Origin: Collinsella aerofaciens
GTDB taxonomy: Bacteria > Actinomycetota > Coriobacteriia > Coriobacteriales > Coriobacteriaceae
Length of the DNA: 64,000 nt
NCBI RefSeq assembly: GCF_005844325.1
Contig: NZ_SPFY01000002.1
Span: forward strand, 98,013-162,012
Reading direction: 5' to 3'
Shown: positions 23,235-32,205 of the stretch, piece after piece
Numbering within the stretch: position 1 is the stretch's first letter
Layout: every line of letters starts with the position of its first letter
Translations under genes and position numbers: made by a program
Notes under the pieces: generated by a model
What the model saw: the letters and a program-made list of their open reading frames with translations, nothing else
Told to the model about the DNA's origin: nothing
Databases searched by the model: none

Positions 23235-25265
23235 ATGACCACACCTGCATCCAAGCTGCTCCAGCCCATTACGGTTGGCCCCCTTGAGCTCAAGAACCGC
23301 ATTATGTTTCCGCCGCTGACCACCGGCTACGAGGAGCGTGACGGTTCCATCGGCGAGCGCAGCCTGGCTTTTTACGAGCGCTTGGCCCGTGGCGGCGTGA
23401 GCTACATCGTCATCGGCGACGTCGCTCCCGTCATGACCGCAAGCCCCACGCCCAAGCTGGCAACCGACGCCCAGATCCCCACGTTTAAGGCGCTGGCCGA
23501 CGCCGTCCACAAACACGGCGCCAAGGTCGCGCTGCAGCTGTTCCACCCCGAGTACGACGTGCCCGGTGTCGGCCGCATGGTCATGGGATCCATGGCTGCC
23601 GCCAAGGCCGCGCAGGAGGCCAAGGCCGCCGGCGACGAGGAGACCTTTGCCGCCAAGATGGCCGAGTCCAACGAGATCCGCAACCAGGCCTACGCCAAGC
23701 TGCATCACGACATGCAGCACTTTGTGAACGAGGCGAGCGTAGAGCAGCTCACCCAGATTAAGGAGGCCATCGCTGCCTCGGCCGCTCGCGCACAGCAGGC
23801 CGGCATCGACGCCATCGAGGTCCACGGCGACCGCTTGGTGGGTTCGCTGTGCTCGGCCATCCTCAACCAGCGCACCGACGAGTACGGTGGTTCGTTCGAG
23901 AACCGCGTTCGCTACGCGCTGGAGGTCGTCGCTGCCATTAAGGAAGCCGCGCCGCAGCTGATGGTGGAGTACAAACTCCCCGTGATTATGGAGAACCCCG
24001 ACGGCACGCCGCGCGGCAAGGGCGGCCTGCAGCCCGACGAGGCCTGCGAGTTTGCCAAGCTGCTTGAGGGCGCGGGCATCGACATGATCCAGGTCGCACA
24101 GGCCAACCACACCGGCAACATGGGCGACACCATTCCGCCCATGGGCGCCATGCCCTACAACTGGACGCTGCCCGTGGCCGAGCGCGTCAAGGCCCTGGTC
24201 TCCGTGCCGGTGGCAACCGTGGGCCGTGTTGTCTCGGTCGAGGCCGGCGAGAAGATTCTGGAAGACGGCGCGGCCGACATCATCGCCTACGGCCGCTCGC
24301 TCATGTGCGACCCCGACATTGCGCTGAAGGCCGCCACGGGTGAGCCCATCCGCGAGTGCCTCAACTGCAACAAGGGTTGCGTCGACGCGATTCAAAACCG
24401 CAAGTACATTTCGTGTGTGCTCAACGCCGAGAACGGCGACGAGGCGACCATCGCCATTAAGCCGGGCGAGGGCGACAAGAAGATTGCCGTGGTGGGCGGC
24501 GGCATCGCCGGCCTGGAGGCCGCGCGCGTGGCGGCCAAGCGCGGCTACGACGTGACCGTCTACGAGGCGAGCGACCATCTGGGCGGCCAGATTGTGCTGG
24601 CGGCCGCGCCCCCGCGCAAGGACGAGATCATGCGCTCGGTCGAGTATTACGAGAAGATTCTGCCCGGTCTGGGTGTGAAGGTTGAGCTCAACCATGCCGC
24701 TACCGCTGAGGACCTCAACGCCGCCGACGCCGCGATTGTGGCTGTGGGCGCACACGACGTGGTCATTCCCGTTCCGGGCGCCGATTCGGACAAGGTCGTC
24801 TCGAGCTGGGACGTGCTGGCCGGCAAGGTGGAGCTTACGGGCCGCGTCGCCGTCATTGGCGGTGGCCTGGTGGGCACCGAGACTGCCGAGTACCTGCTGC
24901 AGCACGGCTGCGAGGTGGCGATCGTGGAGATGCTCGACAAGATTGCCGCGGGCGAGTCCGAGACCATTCTGCCGCTGATCATGAGCGACTTTGCCGAGCA
25001 CAACGTGGAGCAGCACGTGAAGACCCGCCTGACCGCCATTACCGACGAGGGCGTGGAGGCTGTTCGCACCACCGAGGACGGCGCCGAGGAGCCGGTGAAG
25101 ATCGCCTGCGATTACGTGGTGATGGCCGTGGGCTCCAAGGCCAACGCGTTTGACCTGGATGGCGTGACGGTGCCCGTGACCTGCGTGGGCGACTGCTCGG
25201 GTGAGCGCACCGCCGACATTGCGAGCGCCATTCGCACGGCGTATCACGCGGCCAACGAGCTGTAG
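23235..25265 (+). CDS. NADH:flavin oxidoreductase, old yellow enzyme / 2-enoate reductase type
   Basis: This protein of 676 residues has an N-terminal FMN-binding TIM barrel (about 1-340, starting LLQPITVGPLELKNRIMFPP and containing the VHGDR segment). A 4Fe-4S motif CLNCNKGC with a fourth Cys follows near residue 375-392, then an FAD Rossmann motif IAVVGGGIAGLEAARVA (about 418) and an NAD(P) motif VAVIGGGLVGTETAEYL (about 539). This is the layout of 2,4-dienoyl-CoA reductase, 2-enoate reductase and the bile-acid enzymes BaiCD/BaiH. The natural substrate is not evident. ATG 23229 is too close to GAGAGGA, so ATG 23235 is preferred. It is a single gene with its own terminator. Confidence 0.88.
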   Translation: MTTPASKLLQPITVGPLELKNRIMFPPLTTGYEERDGSIGERSLAFYERLARGGVSYIVIGDVAPVMTASPTPKLATDAQIPTFKALADAVHKHGAKVALQLFHPEYDVPGVGRMVMGSMAAAKAAQEAKAAGDEETFAAKMAESNEIRNQAYAKLHHDMQHFVNEASVEQLTQIKEAIAASAARAQQAGIDAIEVHGDRLVGSLCSAILNQRTDEYGGSFENRVRYALEVVAAIKEAAPQLMVEYKLPVIMENPDGTPRGKGGLQPDEACEFAKLLEGAGIDMIQVAQANHTGNMGDTIPPMGAMPYNWTLPVAERVKALVSVPVATVGRVVSVEAGEKILEDGAADIIAYGRSLMCDPDIALKAATGEPIRECLNCNKGCVDAIQNRKYISCVLNAENGDEATIAIKPGEGDKKIAVVGGGIAGLEAARVAAKRGYDVTVYEASDHLGGQIVLAAAPPRKDEIMRSVEYYEKILPGLGVKVELNHAATAEDLNAADAAIVAVGAHDVVIPVPGADSDKVVSSWDVLAGKVELTGRVAVIGGGLVGTETAEYLLQHGCEVAIVEMLDKIAAGESETILPLIMSDFAEHNVEQHVKTRLTAITDEGVEAVRTTEDGAEEPVKIACDYVVMAVGSKANAFDLDGVTVPVTCVGDCSGERTADIASAIRTAYHAANEL

Positions 25266-25341
25266 TTGAACATCGCGGCCAGGCGGGGCGGTAGCACGGA
25301 TCCGTCTCGCCCGGCTGTGCCCCGTCGGGTGTCAACCGGTG

Positions 25342-25377
25342 CGGGGCCTGCAAGCGCAGCAGGTCCCGCCCTTTTTG
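25342..25377 (+). terminator. Terminator after the flavin oxidoreductase gene
   Basis: GCGGGGCCTGC pairs with GCAGGTCCCGC across AAGCGCA, followed closely by TTTTT. Confidence 0.85.
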
Positions 25378-25439
25378 TTTTGCTCCGGTGGATGGCAATG
25401 CGCGGTAACCATGAGGAGTGAGGACGTCTACTGCCTCGC

Positions 25440-25700
25440 AGATCACTCAAAATTATTGGGGGAGGGGTTAATAACTATATCCTCTATATCAAAGGACATA
25501 AAGAGATGCCAATTTTGTTGACAAGCGAATGACGATTAGCTGCGAGTCAGCTACCAGCGTAAATAATCGATAAAGAAATGTCGTAATTTGGTGCCAAATG
25601 CCCAGATAACGCCGCGTCTATTTTAATTAACTGCTTTGAGCAAACAGTAAAATGCTACTATCTAACTTGCACGTAAGAAAGCAGATTAACGGTTAAGGCT
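25440..25700. other. AT-rich intergenic segment upstream of an orphan HTH gene
   Basis: About 260 bases are clearly richer in A+T than the rest of the window and hold no supportable gene. An extended -10 element (TGCTACTAT, 25653-25661) with a weak TTGAGC 14 bases upstream may drive the HTH gene. A perfect TTGACA also occurs at 25518 without a good -10. Confidence 0.5.
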
Positions 25701-25714
25701 AAGAAGTGGCAGGT

Positions 25715-26110
25715 ATGTCGGAAGCAACTAGGACTCGCACGCATGCGCCCGAGGTTAGGCAGCGCGCCGTCGAGATCCTCCAAGAGGGGGTCGGTCATCG
25801 CGCCCTCGCCGCGGAGCTTGGCATTCCCCAGGCCACGGCTCGTCAGTGGGCCCGCGCGTATGCCGTGGGCGGTGCCGACGCCGTTCTCAACGCCGGTTCG
25901 CATCATCACACCTATTCGTACGAAGTTAAGCTCGCCGTGGTCAAGGACCGCTTGGAAAACGGCTTAACGGTTCGCGAGGCCATGATCAAACACAAGATTC
26001 CAAGCGAGTCTTCGGTTAAGGCCTGGTGCCGCCAGTATCGCGAGAGCGGTGAGTCCGCACTGGTCGATAAGCCGCGAGGTCGCAAGCCGCGCGTTAAAAA
26101 GGCGGAATAG
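25715..26110 (+). CDS. Double helix-turn-helix protein, transposase-orfA-like
   Basis: This small protein of 131 residues (134 if GTG 25706 is the start) holds two helix-turn-helix units. The first is RQRAVEILQEGVGHRALAAE then GIPQATARQWARAY; the second is KLAVVKDRLENGLTVREAMI then KIPSESSVKAWCRQYRES. A basic tail KPRGRKPRVKKAE follows. The pattern resembles OrfA of IS3/IS150-type elements or related HTH_28 proteins, but no OrfB, no terminal repeats and no target duplication were seen nearby. It may be a domesticated DNA-binding protein or an insertion relic. It has its own terminator and precedes the ech operon. Confidence 0.7.
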   Translation: MSEATRTRTHAPEVRQRAVEILQEGVGHRALAAELGIPQATARQWARAYAVGGADAVLNAGSHHHTYSYEVKLAVVKDRLENGLTVREAMIKHKIPSESSVKAWCRQYRESGESALVDKPRGRKPRVKKAE

Positions 26111-26122
26111 CAAACGGGATGG

Positions 26123-26146
26123 TGCGCCCACAGGGGCGCATTTTTC
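26123..26146 (+). terminator. Terminator after the HTH gene
   Basis: TGCGCCC pairs with GGGCGCA across ACAG, followed by TTTTTC. Confidence 0.75.
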
Positions 26147-26290
26147 TTGCCGCCTCTCTGCTCCAAAGCGGACGTGCCCTTACCCCGTACGCCTAAAACT
26201 CCCCAGTTGACCGAAAACCTGCCGCCGCTACTCCTCAATTGAGCTATAACGTTAAACAATTGCAGCGTTTTTGCACGGGGGAGTGATGGT

Positions 26291-29173
26291 ATGACGCTAC
26301 TGTATTTCCTTACCCTGTTTCCGCTGGTACCGGCGCTGGGCATGCTGCTCGCGCGCGGTGACCGCGCCCGCGATGCGGTGGGGCTCATAGGCTCCGGCAT
26401 TATTATGGCGGTGACAGTTGTAGTCGCCGTCATGTTTTTTGGCATGGGTCCGCAGAGCTTTGAGGTTGCCTCCGGCACCTCGCATGTGCTCTCGATCATC
26501 AGCTCCGTCATCGACGTCATCCTGTGCGCCGTAATCCTGTACAACGCGTACAAATATAGGAACGCGCTCGCCACGGTGCTCGGCATAGTCCAGCTGGTGG
26601 GCTCGTTCGCCTTTGCAGCCATGACGCTGCCCGCGGTCGAAGCCGTCACGGCGACGCCGCTCTACCTGGACTACATGAGCGTGATCATGGTCCTCGCCGT
26701 CGGCATTGTTGGCAGCCTCATCTGCGTGTATGCCTTGGGTTATATGAAGGACTTCCAGGCCCACGACGAGCACGAGGCCGCACTGCGCGGGCAGACCGCG
26801 CCCGACCGTCGCCCGCAGTTCCTGGCGCTTATGTTCCTGTTCCTCTCGGCCATGTTCGTCATCGTGACGAGCGACAACCTTGAGTGGCTGTTCTGCGGCT
26901 GGGAAATCACCACCGTGTGCTCGTTCCTTATGATTGGCTACACGCGCACGCCCGAGGCCATCAAGAACGCTTTCACCCAGATCATCCTTAACATGCTGGG
27001 CGGTATCGCGTTTTTGGCGGGCCTTATGTTCTTGCACGTTAACGGCATGCCGCTGACCATCTCGGGCATGATCGAGCTTTCCGGCGCCGGTACCGCGCAA
27101 TCCGCACTGCTGGTGATGCCGGTCATCCTGTTGTCGCTCGCCGCACTCACCAAGGCCGCACAGATGCCGTTCCACACGTGGCTGTTGGGTGCTATGGTTG
27201 CCCCCACTCCCACGAGCGCCCTGCTGCACTCGTCAACCATGGTCAAAGCCGGCGTGTTCCTGATGGTCAAGCTGAGCCCGCTCTATGCCATCTATCCCGT
27301 GACCGGCTTTATGGTCACGAGTGTGGGTGCCATCACGTTTTTGCTCGCTGCCCTCATGGCCATCTCGCAGAGCAACGCCAAGCGTGTGCTCGCGTACTCC
27401 ACCATTTCCAACTTGGGCCTCATCAGTGCCTGCTTGGGTGTCGGCGCGCCCGAGGCCGTATGGGCGGCCATCTTCCTGATCCTGTTCCACACGGTGGCAA
27501 AGTCGTTGCTGTTCCTGTGCGTGGGCACGGCCGAGCATCATATCGGCAGCCGCAATATCGAGGACATGGACGGTATGTTCAGCCGCATGCCGCACCTGAC
27601 GCGCCTGATGATGCTGGGCATCATGGGCATGTTTGTGGCGCCGTTTGGCATGCTCGTGTCCAAGTGGGGCGCCCTGGTGGCGTTTGCCCAGACCGGCAAC
27701 GTGCTCATGATCATGGTTCTGGCCTTTGGCTCGGCCGCGACGTTTTACTTCTGGGGCAAGTGGCTTGCCAAGCTTTCGGGCGTCGACCCCACGGCTCAAA
27801 ACGTTGAGGTCAATGTCCATAAGACCGAATGGATGGCGCTCAACACCATCGCCGCGTTGCTGATTCTGTGCTGCGTGGCGTTTCCGATTATCTCGAGCGG
27901 TCTGGTGTCGCCTTACTTGGCCATGGTGTTTGGCCGCGTGCCGTACGTTATCGGCAAGGACGCTATGTATCTGATGGTGGTTATCGTGGCGTTTATCGCC
28001 GTGGTGCTGCTGACTTCATTCCGCGTGAGCAACAAGCCGCACGTCAACGTGTACCTTTCGGGTGTGGGAACCGACAAATATCGCCATTTCCGCGGCTCGA
28101 TGGGACACGAGGTGAAGGCCGAAAAGCGCAATTGGTACTCGGAGGACGCCCTTGGCGAGAAGCGTATTGGCCCCGCGGGTAGCGTCGTGTGCTGCAGCAT
28201 TATCTTGTTTGCGCTGCTGTGTTGCGCGTGGATTGGGCCCGAGAGACTTGCCATGAGCGCGCCCTCGGTGCTGCGCGGCAAGTATTTTGAAGGTTCGGGC
28301 GTCGTGGGCATTTTTATTGGCACCGTGGCGTTTGCCTTGCTGGCGCCGCTTGTGGGCGGTCTGATCGACGGTCTTGACCGTAAGCTTTCGGCCCGCATGC
28401 AGGGCCGCGTGGGCCCGCGCCTGCTGCAGCCCTTCTACGACGTTGCCAAGCTCCTGCGCAAAGCCCCTGCCAGCGTAAACACCATGGACGATACCTACAT
28501 GGCGTGCGCGCTCATCTTTACCGTGGTGGGCGGCGGCATCTTTGTGTCGGGTTCCAACACGCTGCTGTGCGCTTTTATGGTGACGCTCGCCGCGATCTTT
28601 GTGGTGCTGGCGTCCGCCTCGACGCAAAGTCCGTTTGCCCAGGTCGGCGCCGATCGTGAGTTGCTGCAGGTTATGAGTTACGAGCCCGCCGTTTTGCTGA
28701 TGAGTGTGGGCCTGTATCTTGCCACCGACAGCTTCGATTCCATCGCCGTAACGGGGCAGTCGGCTCCCATCATCGTGTACAGCGCGCCCATTTTCCTTGC
28801 GCTGCTCGCGGTGCTCACCATCAAGCTGCGCAAGTCGCCGTTTGACCTTTCGTACTCGCATCATGCGCATCAGGAGATCGTCCAGGGCGTCGCCACCGAG
28901 ATGAGCGGCGGCACGCTGGCCAAGATGACCCTTATGCACTGGTGCGAGACCGTGCTGTTTTTGATGTGGGTGGGCATGTTCTTTGTCTGGGACAACCCCG
29001 TGAGCTGGGTTGTAGCCCTGGTCGTGATGGTCGCGACGTATTTTGTCGAGGTCCTGATCGACAACACCTTCGCACGCAGCACCTGGCGCAGCTGCTTTAG
29101 GCTCGGATGGGGCGTGGCGCTGGTGTTTGGCCTGCTCAACCTTATGCCCATACTCGTCGATGTGTTTATTTAG
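26291..29173 (+). CDS. echAB: Ech hydrogenase membrane subunit, fused EchA-EchB
   Basis: This 960-residue membrane protein joins two subunits. Residues 1 to about 600 are an antiporter-like NuoL/HyfB-type subunit with the typical helix segment MVAPTPTSALLHSSTMVKAG near 300-320. Residues about 640-960 are a NuoH/HyfC-type subunit with ARMQGRVGPRLLQPFYDVAK near 698-717, then SPFAQVGADRELLQVMSYEP and KSPFDLSYSHHAHQEIVQG. No stop or frame break separates them. In standard Ech operons echA and echB are separate and in this order, so this is a natural fusion. It should form the ion-translocating membrane arm and anchor the hydrogenase. GGGGGAG lies 8 bases before the ATG. EchC to EchF follow. Confidence 0.88.
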   Translation: MTLLYFLTLFPLVPALGMLLARGDRARDAVGLIGSGIIMAVTVVVAVMFFGMGPQSFEVASGTSHVLSIISSVIDVILCAVILYNAYKYRNALATVLGIVQLVGSFAFAAMTLPAVEAVTATPLYLDYMSVIMVLAVGIVGSLICVYALGYMKDFQAHDEHEAALRGQTAPDRRPQFLALMFLFLSAMFVIVTSDNLEWLFCGWEITTVCSFLMIGYTRTPEAIKNAFTQIILNMLGGIAFLAGLMFLHVNGMPLTISGMIELSGAGTAQSALLVMPVILLSLAALTKAAQMPFHTWLLGAMVAPTPTSALLHSSTMVKAGVFLMVKLSPLYAIYPVTGFMVTSVGAITFLLAALMAISQSNAKRVLAYSTISNLGLISACLGVGAPEAVWAAIFLILFHTVAKSLLFLCVGTAEHHIGSRNIEDMDGMFSRMPHLTRLMMLGIMGMFVAPFGMLVSKWGALVAFAQTGNVLMIMVLAFGSAATFYFWGKWLAKLSGVDPTAQNVEVNVHKTEWMALNTIAALLILCCVAFPIISSGLVSPYLAMVFGRVPYVIGKDAMYLMVVIVAFIAVVLLTSFRVSNKPHVNVYLSGVGTDKYRHFRGSMGHEVKAEKRNWYSEDALGEKRIGPAGSVVCCSIILFALLCCAWIGPERLAMSAPSVLRGKYFEGSGVVGIFIGTVAFALLAPLVGGLIDGLDRKLSARMQGRVGPRLLQPFYDVAKLLRKAPASVNTMDDTYMACALIFTVVGGGIFVSGSNTLLCAFMVTLAAIFVVLASASTQSPFAQVGADRELLQVMSYEPAVLLMSVGLYLATDSFDSIAVTGQSAPIIVYSAPIFLALLAVLTIKLRKSPFDLSYSHHAHQEIVQGVATEMSGGTLAKMTLMHWCETVLFLMWVGMFFVWDNPVSWVVALVVMVATYFVEVLIDNTFARSTWRSCFRLGWGVALVFGLLNLMPILVDVFI

Positions 29174-29185
29174 GAGGCAGCATCC

Positions 29186-29767
29186 ATGGATCATAAAATG
29201 TCGCGCTCGCCGTGGGTTATTCATTACGACGGCTCGAGTTGCAACGGATGCGATATCGAGGTGCTGGCCTCGCTCACGCCGCTGTTCGATGCGGAGCGCT
29301 TTGGCGTGGTCAACACTGGCAACCCCAAGCATGCGGATATCTTTTTGGTGACGGGGTCGGTCAATGCCCAGAACCTGCCCGTCGTGCGCCAGATCTACAA
29401 CCAGATGCTCGAGCCCAAGTGCGTGGTGGCCTGCGGCATCTGCGCGTGTTCGGGCGGCGTGTTCCGCGATGCCTATAACGTGATCGGCGGCGTGGACCGC
29501 GCGATTCCCGTGGACGTGTACGCGCCCGGGTGCGCCATTCGCCCCGAGACGGTGATCGACGCCATTGTGGAGGCGTGCGGCATTCTGGACCAGAAGGAGG
29601 CCGTGATGCGCGCTGGCGGTGACCCGCTTACCGTGGGCGGCGCCGCTACCTGGGATGGTGGCGTTGAGCTAGGCGAGGACGGGTTTGTAGCTGCTGCGGG
29701 GGCCGGGGCCGGTGTCGACGCAGGCGCGGCTGACGGTGCGCCCGCCGCTGCAAAGGAGGCCAAGTAA
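29186..29767 (+). CDS. echC: Ech hydrogenase small subunit (EchC / NuoB-like)
   Basis: This 193-residue protein carries the 4Fe-4S cluster next to the Ni-Fe site. Cluster ligands are Cys19 and Cys22 (SSCNGCDIE), Cys83 or Cys86 in ACGICACSGG, and Cys116 in APGCAIRPE, matching NuoB, HycG and EchC proteins. The core ends near residue 140; the last 50 residues are a Gly/Ala-rich tail of low complexity that is not usual for EchC. It starts 12 bases after the fused membrane subunit, and its stop overlaps the echD start (TAATG). Confidence 0.9.
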   Translation: MDHKMSRSPWVIHYDGSSCNGCDIEVLASLTPLFDAERFGVVNTGNPKHADIFLVTGSVNAQNLPVVRQIYNQMLEPKCVVACGICACSGGVFRDAYNVIGGVDRAIPVDVYAPGCAIRPETVIDAIVEACGILDQKEAVMRAGGDPLTVGGAATWDGGVELGEDGFVAAAGAGAGVDAGAADGAPAAAKEAK

Positions 29768-30486
29768 TGCAAAAGGCTATCTATACCACCGTCGGGATCG
29801 ACGAGCTCCTGCCGCATGTTCAGGTGCTCAAGGGCGTCGGCGCGCGCTTTGTGCAAATGCACGCCGAGCGCAACGTCGACGACGGCACGTATCGCTTGGT
29901 CTATACGTTTATCAACGTTCGTGCTGCTCAGGAGCAGACCGCGCGGGACGGAAACTATGCGATTGAGAATCTGGTGGTCGAGGGTATCGACCAGTACCAG
30001 GAGATTCCGTCCATCAGCTCGTACTATCCGGCGGTATTCCCGTTTGAAAACGAGGCGCACGACCTGTTTGGTCTTGCCATCACCGACATGCAGATCGACT
30101 TTAAGGGCTTTTTCTACCAGGTCTCGACTGCCGAACCCATGAGCGTTATCACGCCCGAGGTGAAGGCCGCGCGCGAGAAGGCCATGAAGGTGCGTGCCGC
30201 CGCCGAGGCCAAGGCGCGCAAGGCCGCTGCCGAGAAGTCCGCCGCGGCTGCGGCTGCTGCAGGGGAGAGCGCTGCGAGTGCCGGCGATGCTTCGGCTGCG
30301 GCGAGCGCCCAGTCCGCTGCGGCTGCCGGCTCCGATGCTCAGCACGATGAAACTGCTGCGAAGGCCGCGCTCAAGGCTGCCGAGATGGAGGCAAAGCTCG
30401 CTGCCATGGATCCCGAGAAAGCAGCCAAGGTCCGCGCGGCGCTTGCCGCCAAGGCCGCCCGCGACAAGCAGAAAAAGGAGGCGTAA
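29767..30486 (+). CDS. echD: Ech hydrogenase subunit EchD / NuoC-like
   Basis: A 239-residue protein. The first 125 residues match the 30-kDa NuoC/EchD fold, including FPFENEAHDLFGLAITDM, the signature segment of this family. From about residue 135 onward it is an Ala/Lys/Glu-rich tail (many AEAKARKAAAEK-like repeats), probably a long charged helix, which standard EchD lacks. EchD holds the peripheral arm together. The start overlaps the echC stop, and the next gene follows after 5 bases. Confidence 0.87.
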   Translation: MQKAIYTTVGIDELLPHVQVLKGVGARFVQMHAERNVDDGTYRLVYTFINVRAAQEQTARDGNYAIENLVVEGIDQYQEIPSISSYYPAVFPFENEAHDLFGLAITDMQIDFKGFFYQVSTAEPMSVITPEVKAAREKAMKVRAAAEAKARKAAAEKSAAAAAAAGESAASAGDASAAASAQSAAAAGSDAQHDETAAKAALKAAEMEAKLAAMDPEKAAKVRAALAAKAARDKQKKEA

Positions 30487-30491
30487 GGCCC

Positions 30492-31580
30492 ATGGCACAT
30501 CGCTCCGTTATTCCGTTTGGCCCGCAGCACCCGGTGCTGCCCGAGCCGCTTCATCTGGACCTGGTGATCGAGGACGACCGCGTCATCGAGGCAATTCCGC
30601 AGATCGGTTTTGTGCACCGCGGACTCGAGAAGCTCACCGAAAAGCGTGACATGCACCAGTTTGGCTACATCGCCGAGCGCATCTGCGGCATCTGCGCCGT
30701 GGGCCACAGCTGCGGCTATGCCAGCGCCTGTGAGCGTATGCTCGGCATCGAGGTGTCCGGCCGCGTGCAGTATATCCGCACCATTTTGCACGAGCTTTCG
30801 CGCATCCACTCACATCTGCTGTGGCTGGGCCTGCTCGCCGACGCCTTTGGCTTCGAGGCGCTGTTCTATCGGTCGTGGACCCTGCGCGAGCAGATCCTCA
30901 AGATCTTTGAGAGCACTTGCGGCGGGCGCGTGATTCTGTCGATTAACGAGATCGGCGGCCTTAAGCACGATATCGAGGACTCCGAGCTGGCGGGCATTGT
31001 CGAGACGCTCGACGCCATGCGCCCCGACTACGAGGCCCTGGTGCATACGTTTTTGGACGACAACAGCTGCGGCGAGCGCCTGCATGGCGTGGGCGTGATC
31101 AGCAAGAAAGACGCGCTGGAGCTTTCGATGGTCGGTCCGTTCGGCCGCGCCTCGGGCGTGGACTACGACGTGCGCATGTTCGGTGACGGCGCCTATGCGG
31201 ACTTGGCCGCGTTTGAGCCCATCGTTGCTACCGATGGCGATTGCTATGCCCGCTGCCAGGTGCGTTGCGCCGAGGTCACGCAGGCCATGGACATCATTAA
31301 GGAGCTTGTGGGCAAGATTCCGCACGACGGGATTGGCGGGCGCACCAAGCTTACGCCGGCCGACGGCGCGCGCGGCGAGGTTGTGATTGAGCAGCCGCGC
31401 GGCGAGGCGTATTACTATGTGCGCGGCAACGGCACCAAGAACCTGGACCGTTTCCGCGTGCGCACGCCGACGTCGCAGAACTTGGCGGGTCTGACGCATG
31501 CGCTGCAGGGCGTACTCCTTGCCAACGTGCCCATGATTATCCTGACCATCGACCCCTGCATTAGCTGCACGGAAAGGTAG
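30492..31580 (+). CDS. echE: Ech hydrogenase large subunit (EchE, Ni-Fe site)
   Basis: This 362-residue catalytic subunit binds the Ni-Fe centre where protons are reduced or H2 is oxidised. All four nickel ligands are present: Cys65 and Cys68 in ERICGICAVGH, and Cys356 and Cys359 in the terminal DPCISCTER. That sets it apart from NuoD of complex I, which lacks them. The protein ends three residues after the last Cys, so there is no C-terminal extension to be cleaved during maturation; this is known for some group 4 enzymes such as CooH and EchE. No maturation genes (hyp) lie in this window. Confidence 0.93.
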   Translation: MAHRSVIPFGPQHPVLPEPLHLDLVIEDDRVIEAIPQIGFVHRGLEKLTEKRDMHQFGYIAERICGICAVGHSCGYASACERMLGIEVSGRVQYIRTILHELSRIHSHLLWLGLLADAFGFEALFYRSWTLREQILKIFESTCGGRVILSINEIGGLKHDIEDSELAGIVETLDAMRPDYEALVHTFLDDNSCGERLHGVGVISKKDALELSMVGPFGRASGVDYDVRMFGDGAYADLAAFEPIVATDGDCYARCQVRCAEVTQAMDIIKELVGKIPHDGIGGRTKLTPADGARGEVVIEQPRGEAYYYVRGNGTKNLDRFRVRTPTSQNLAGLTHALQGVLLANVPMIILTIDPCISCTER

Positions 31581-31587
31581 GCGCGGC

Positions 31588-31929
31588 ATGAGTTTGCTGA
31601 CATTTGCCAAGACGGCCTTGGGCTCTATGGTCAAGCAGCCGGTAACGGTGTGCTATCCGCAGGAGAAGCTCGCGGCACCCGAGCGCTTGCGCGGGCATAT
31701 CGTCAACGACATGGACGTGTGTATCTGCTGCGGCATGTGTGCGCGTCGCTGTCCGGCGGGCGCGCTCGCGGTCGATCGCAAGGGTGGAACGTGGTCGATC
31801 GACCCGTATGCCTGTGTGGTGTGCGGTGAGTGCATCGAGAGCTGCCCCAAGCACTGCCTGACTATGGACACCGCCCGCACCCCAGTCGCAGCGGACAAGA
31901 CTCCCACGGTAGAAACTAAGCCGGAGTAG
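31588..31929 (+). CDS. echF: Ech hydrogenase ferredoxin-like subunit (EchF)
   Basis: A 113-residue protein with two 4Fe-4S motifs: Cys45-x2-Cys48-x2-Cys51-x3-Cys55-Pro and Cys76-x2-Cys79-x2-Cys82-x3-Cys86-Pro. This fits EchF/HycF/NuoI, which takes electrons from soluble ferredoxin. It is the last gene of the operon, 7 bases after echE. The C-terminal 25 residues are a short unstructured tail. The absence of NADH- or formate-oxidising genes nearby suggests ferredoxin is the electron partner. Confidence 0.9.
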   Translation: MSLLTFAKTALGSMVKQPVTVCYPQEKLAAPERLRGHIVNDMDVCICCGMCARRCPAGALAVDRKGGTWSIDPYACVVCGECIESCPKHCLTMDTARTPVAADKTPTVETKPE

Positions 31930-31950
31930 CGCTGGAATAGAGCTGGAATA

Positions 31951-31984
31951 GGGGCCGGAGGGGCAAAAATGCCCCACCGGCCCC
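31951..31984 (+). terminator. Hairpin terminator-like structure after the ech operon
   Basis: GGGGCCGGAGGGGCA pairs with TGCCCCACCGGCCCC across AAAA, 21 bases past the echF stop. A second short GC hairpin (31985-31999) follows directly. There is no U-tract, so termination strength is uncertain. Confidence 0.6.
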
Positions 31985-32015
31985 GCGCGTGAGCGCGCGG
32001 TTGGGCTGCCACGAA

Positions 32016-32169
32016 CAAAACTATGCCGGATTACGGGGCTGGATAGCGAACCTCCCACCATGCAGAAAAACGCAAAAACAAAACCGCAGGTAGATAGCCT
32101 GCCGTTTTTCAAAAAATGGTGGTATGGATGAGGGCCCCGACTTTAGCTCCGTAATCCGGCATAGTTTTG
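32016..32169. repeat. Long hairpin element A (structured repeat family)
   Basis: Outer arms at 32016-32040 and 32145-32169 (both ending in CAAAACTATGCCGG or its complement) match at 24 of 25 positions. Inside them CCACCAT/ATGGTGG pair, and a central hairpin AAACCGCAGG-TAGATAG-CCTGCCGTTT follows with an A-rich left side and T-rich right side. Elements B and C share the inner core. It may act as a transcribed structured RNA, a terminator complex or a mobile palindrome. Confidence 0.65.
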
Positions 32170-32205
32170 AAATGACACCATATCCGTAACAGCCCTTGAT
32201 CTCCC

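Noticed and set aside
22995..25247. 750-residue minus-strand open frame
   Set aside because: It is antisense to the flavin oxidoreductase and runs into the repeat array; no family motifs.
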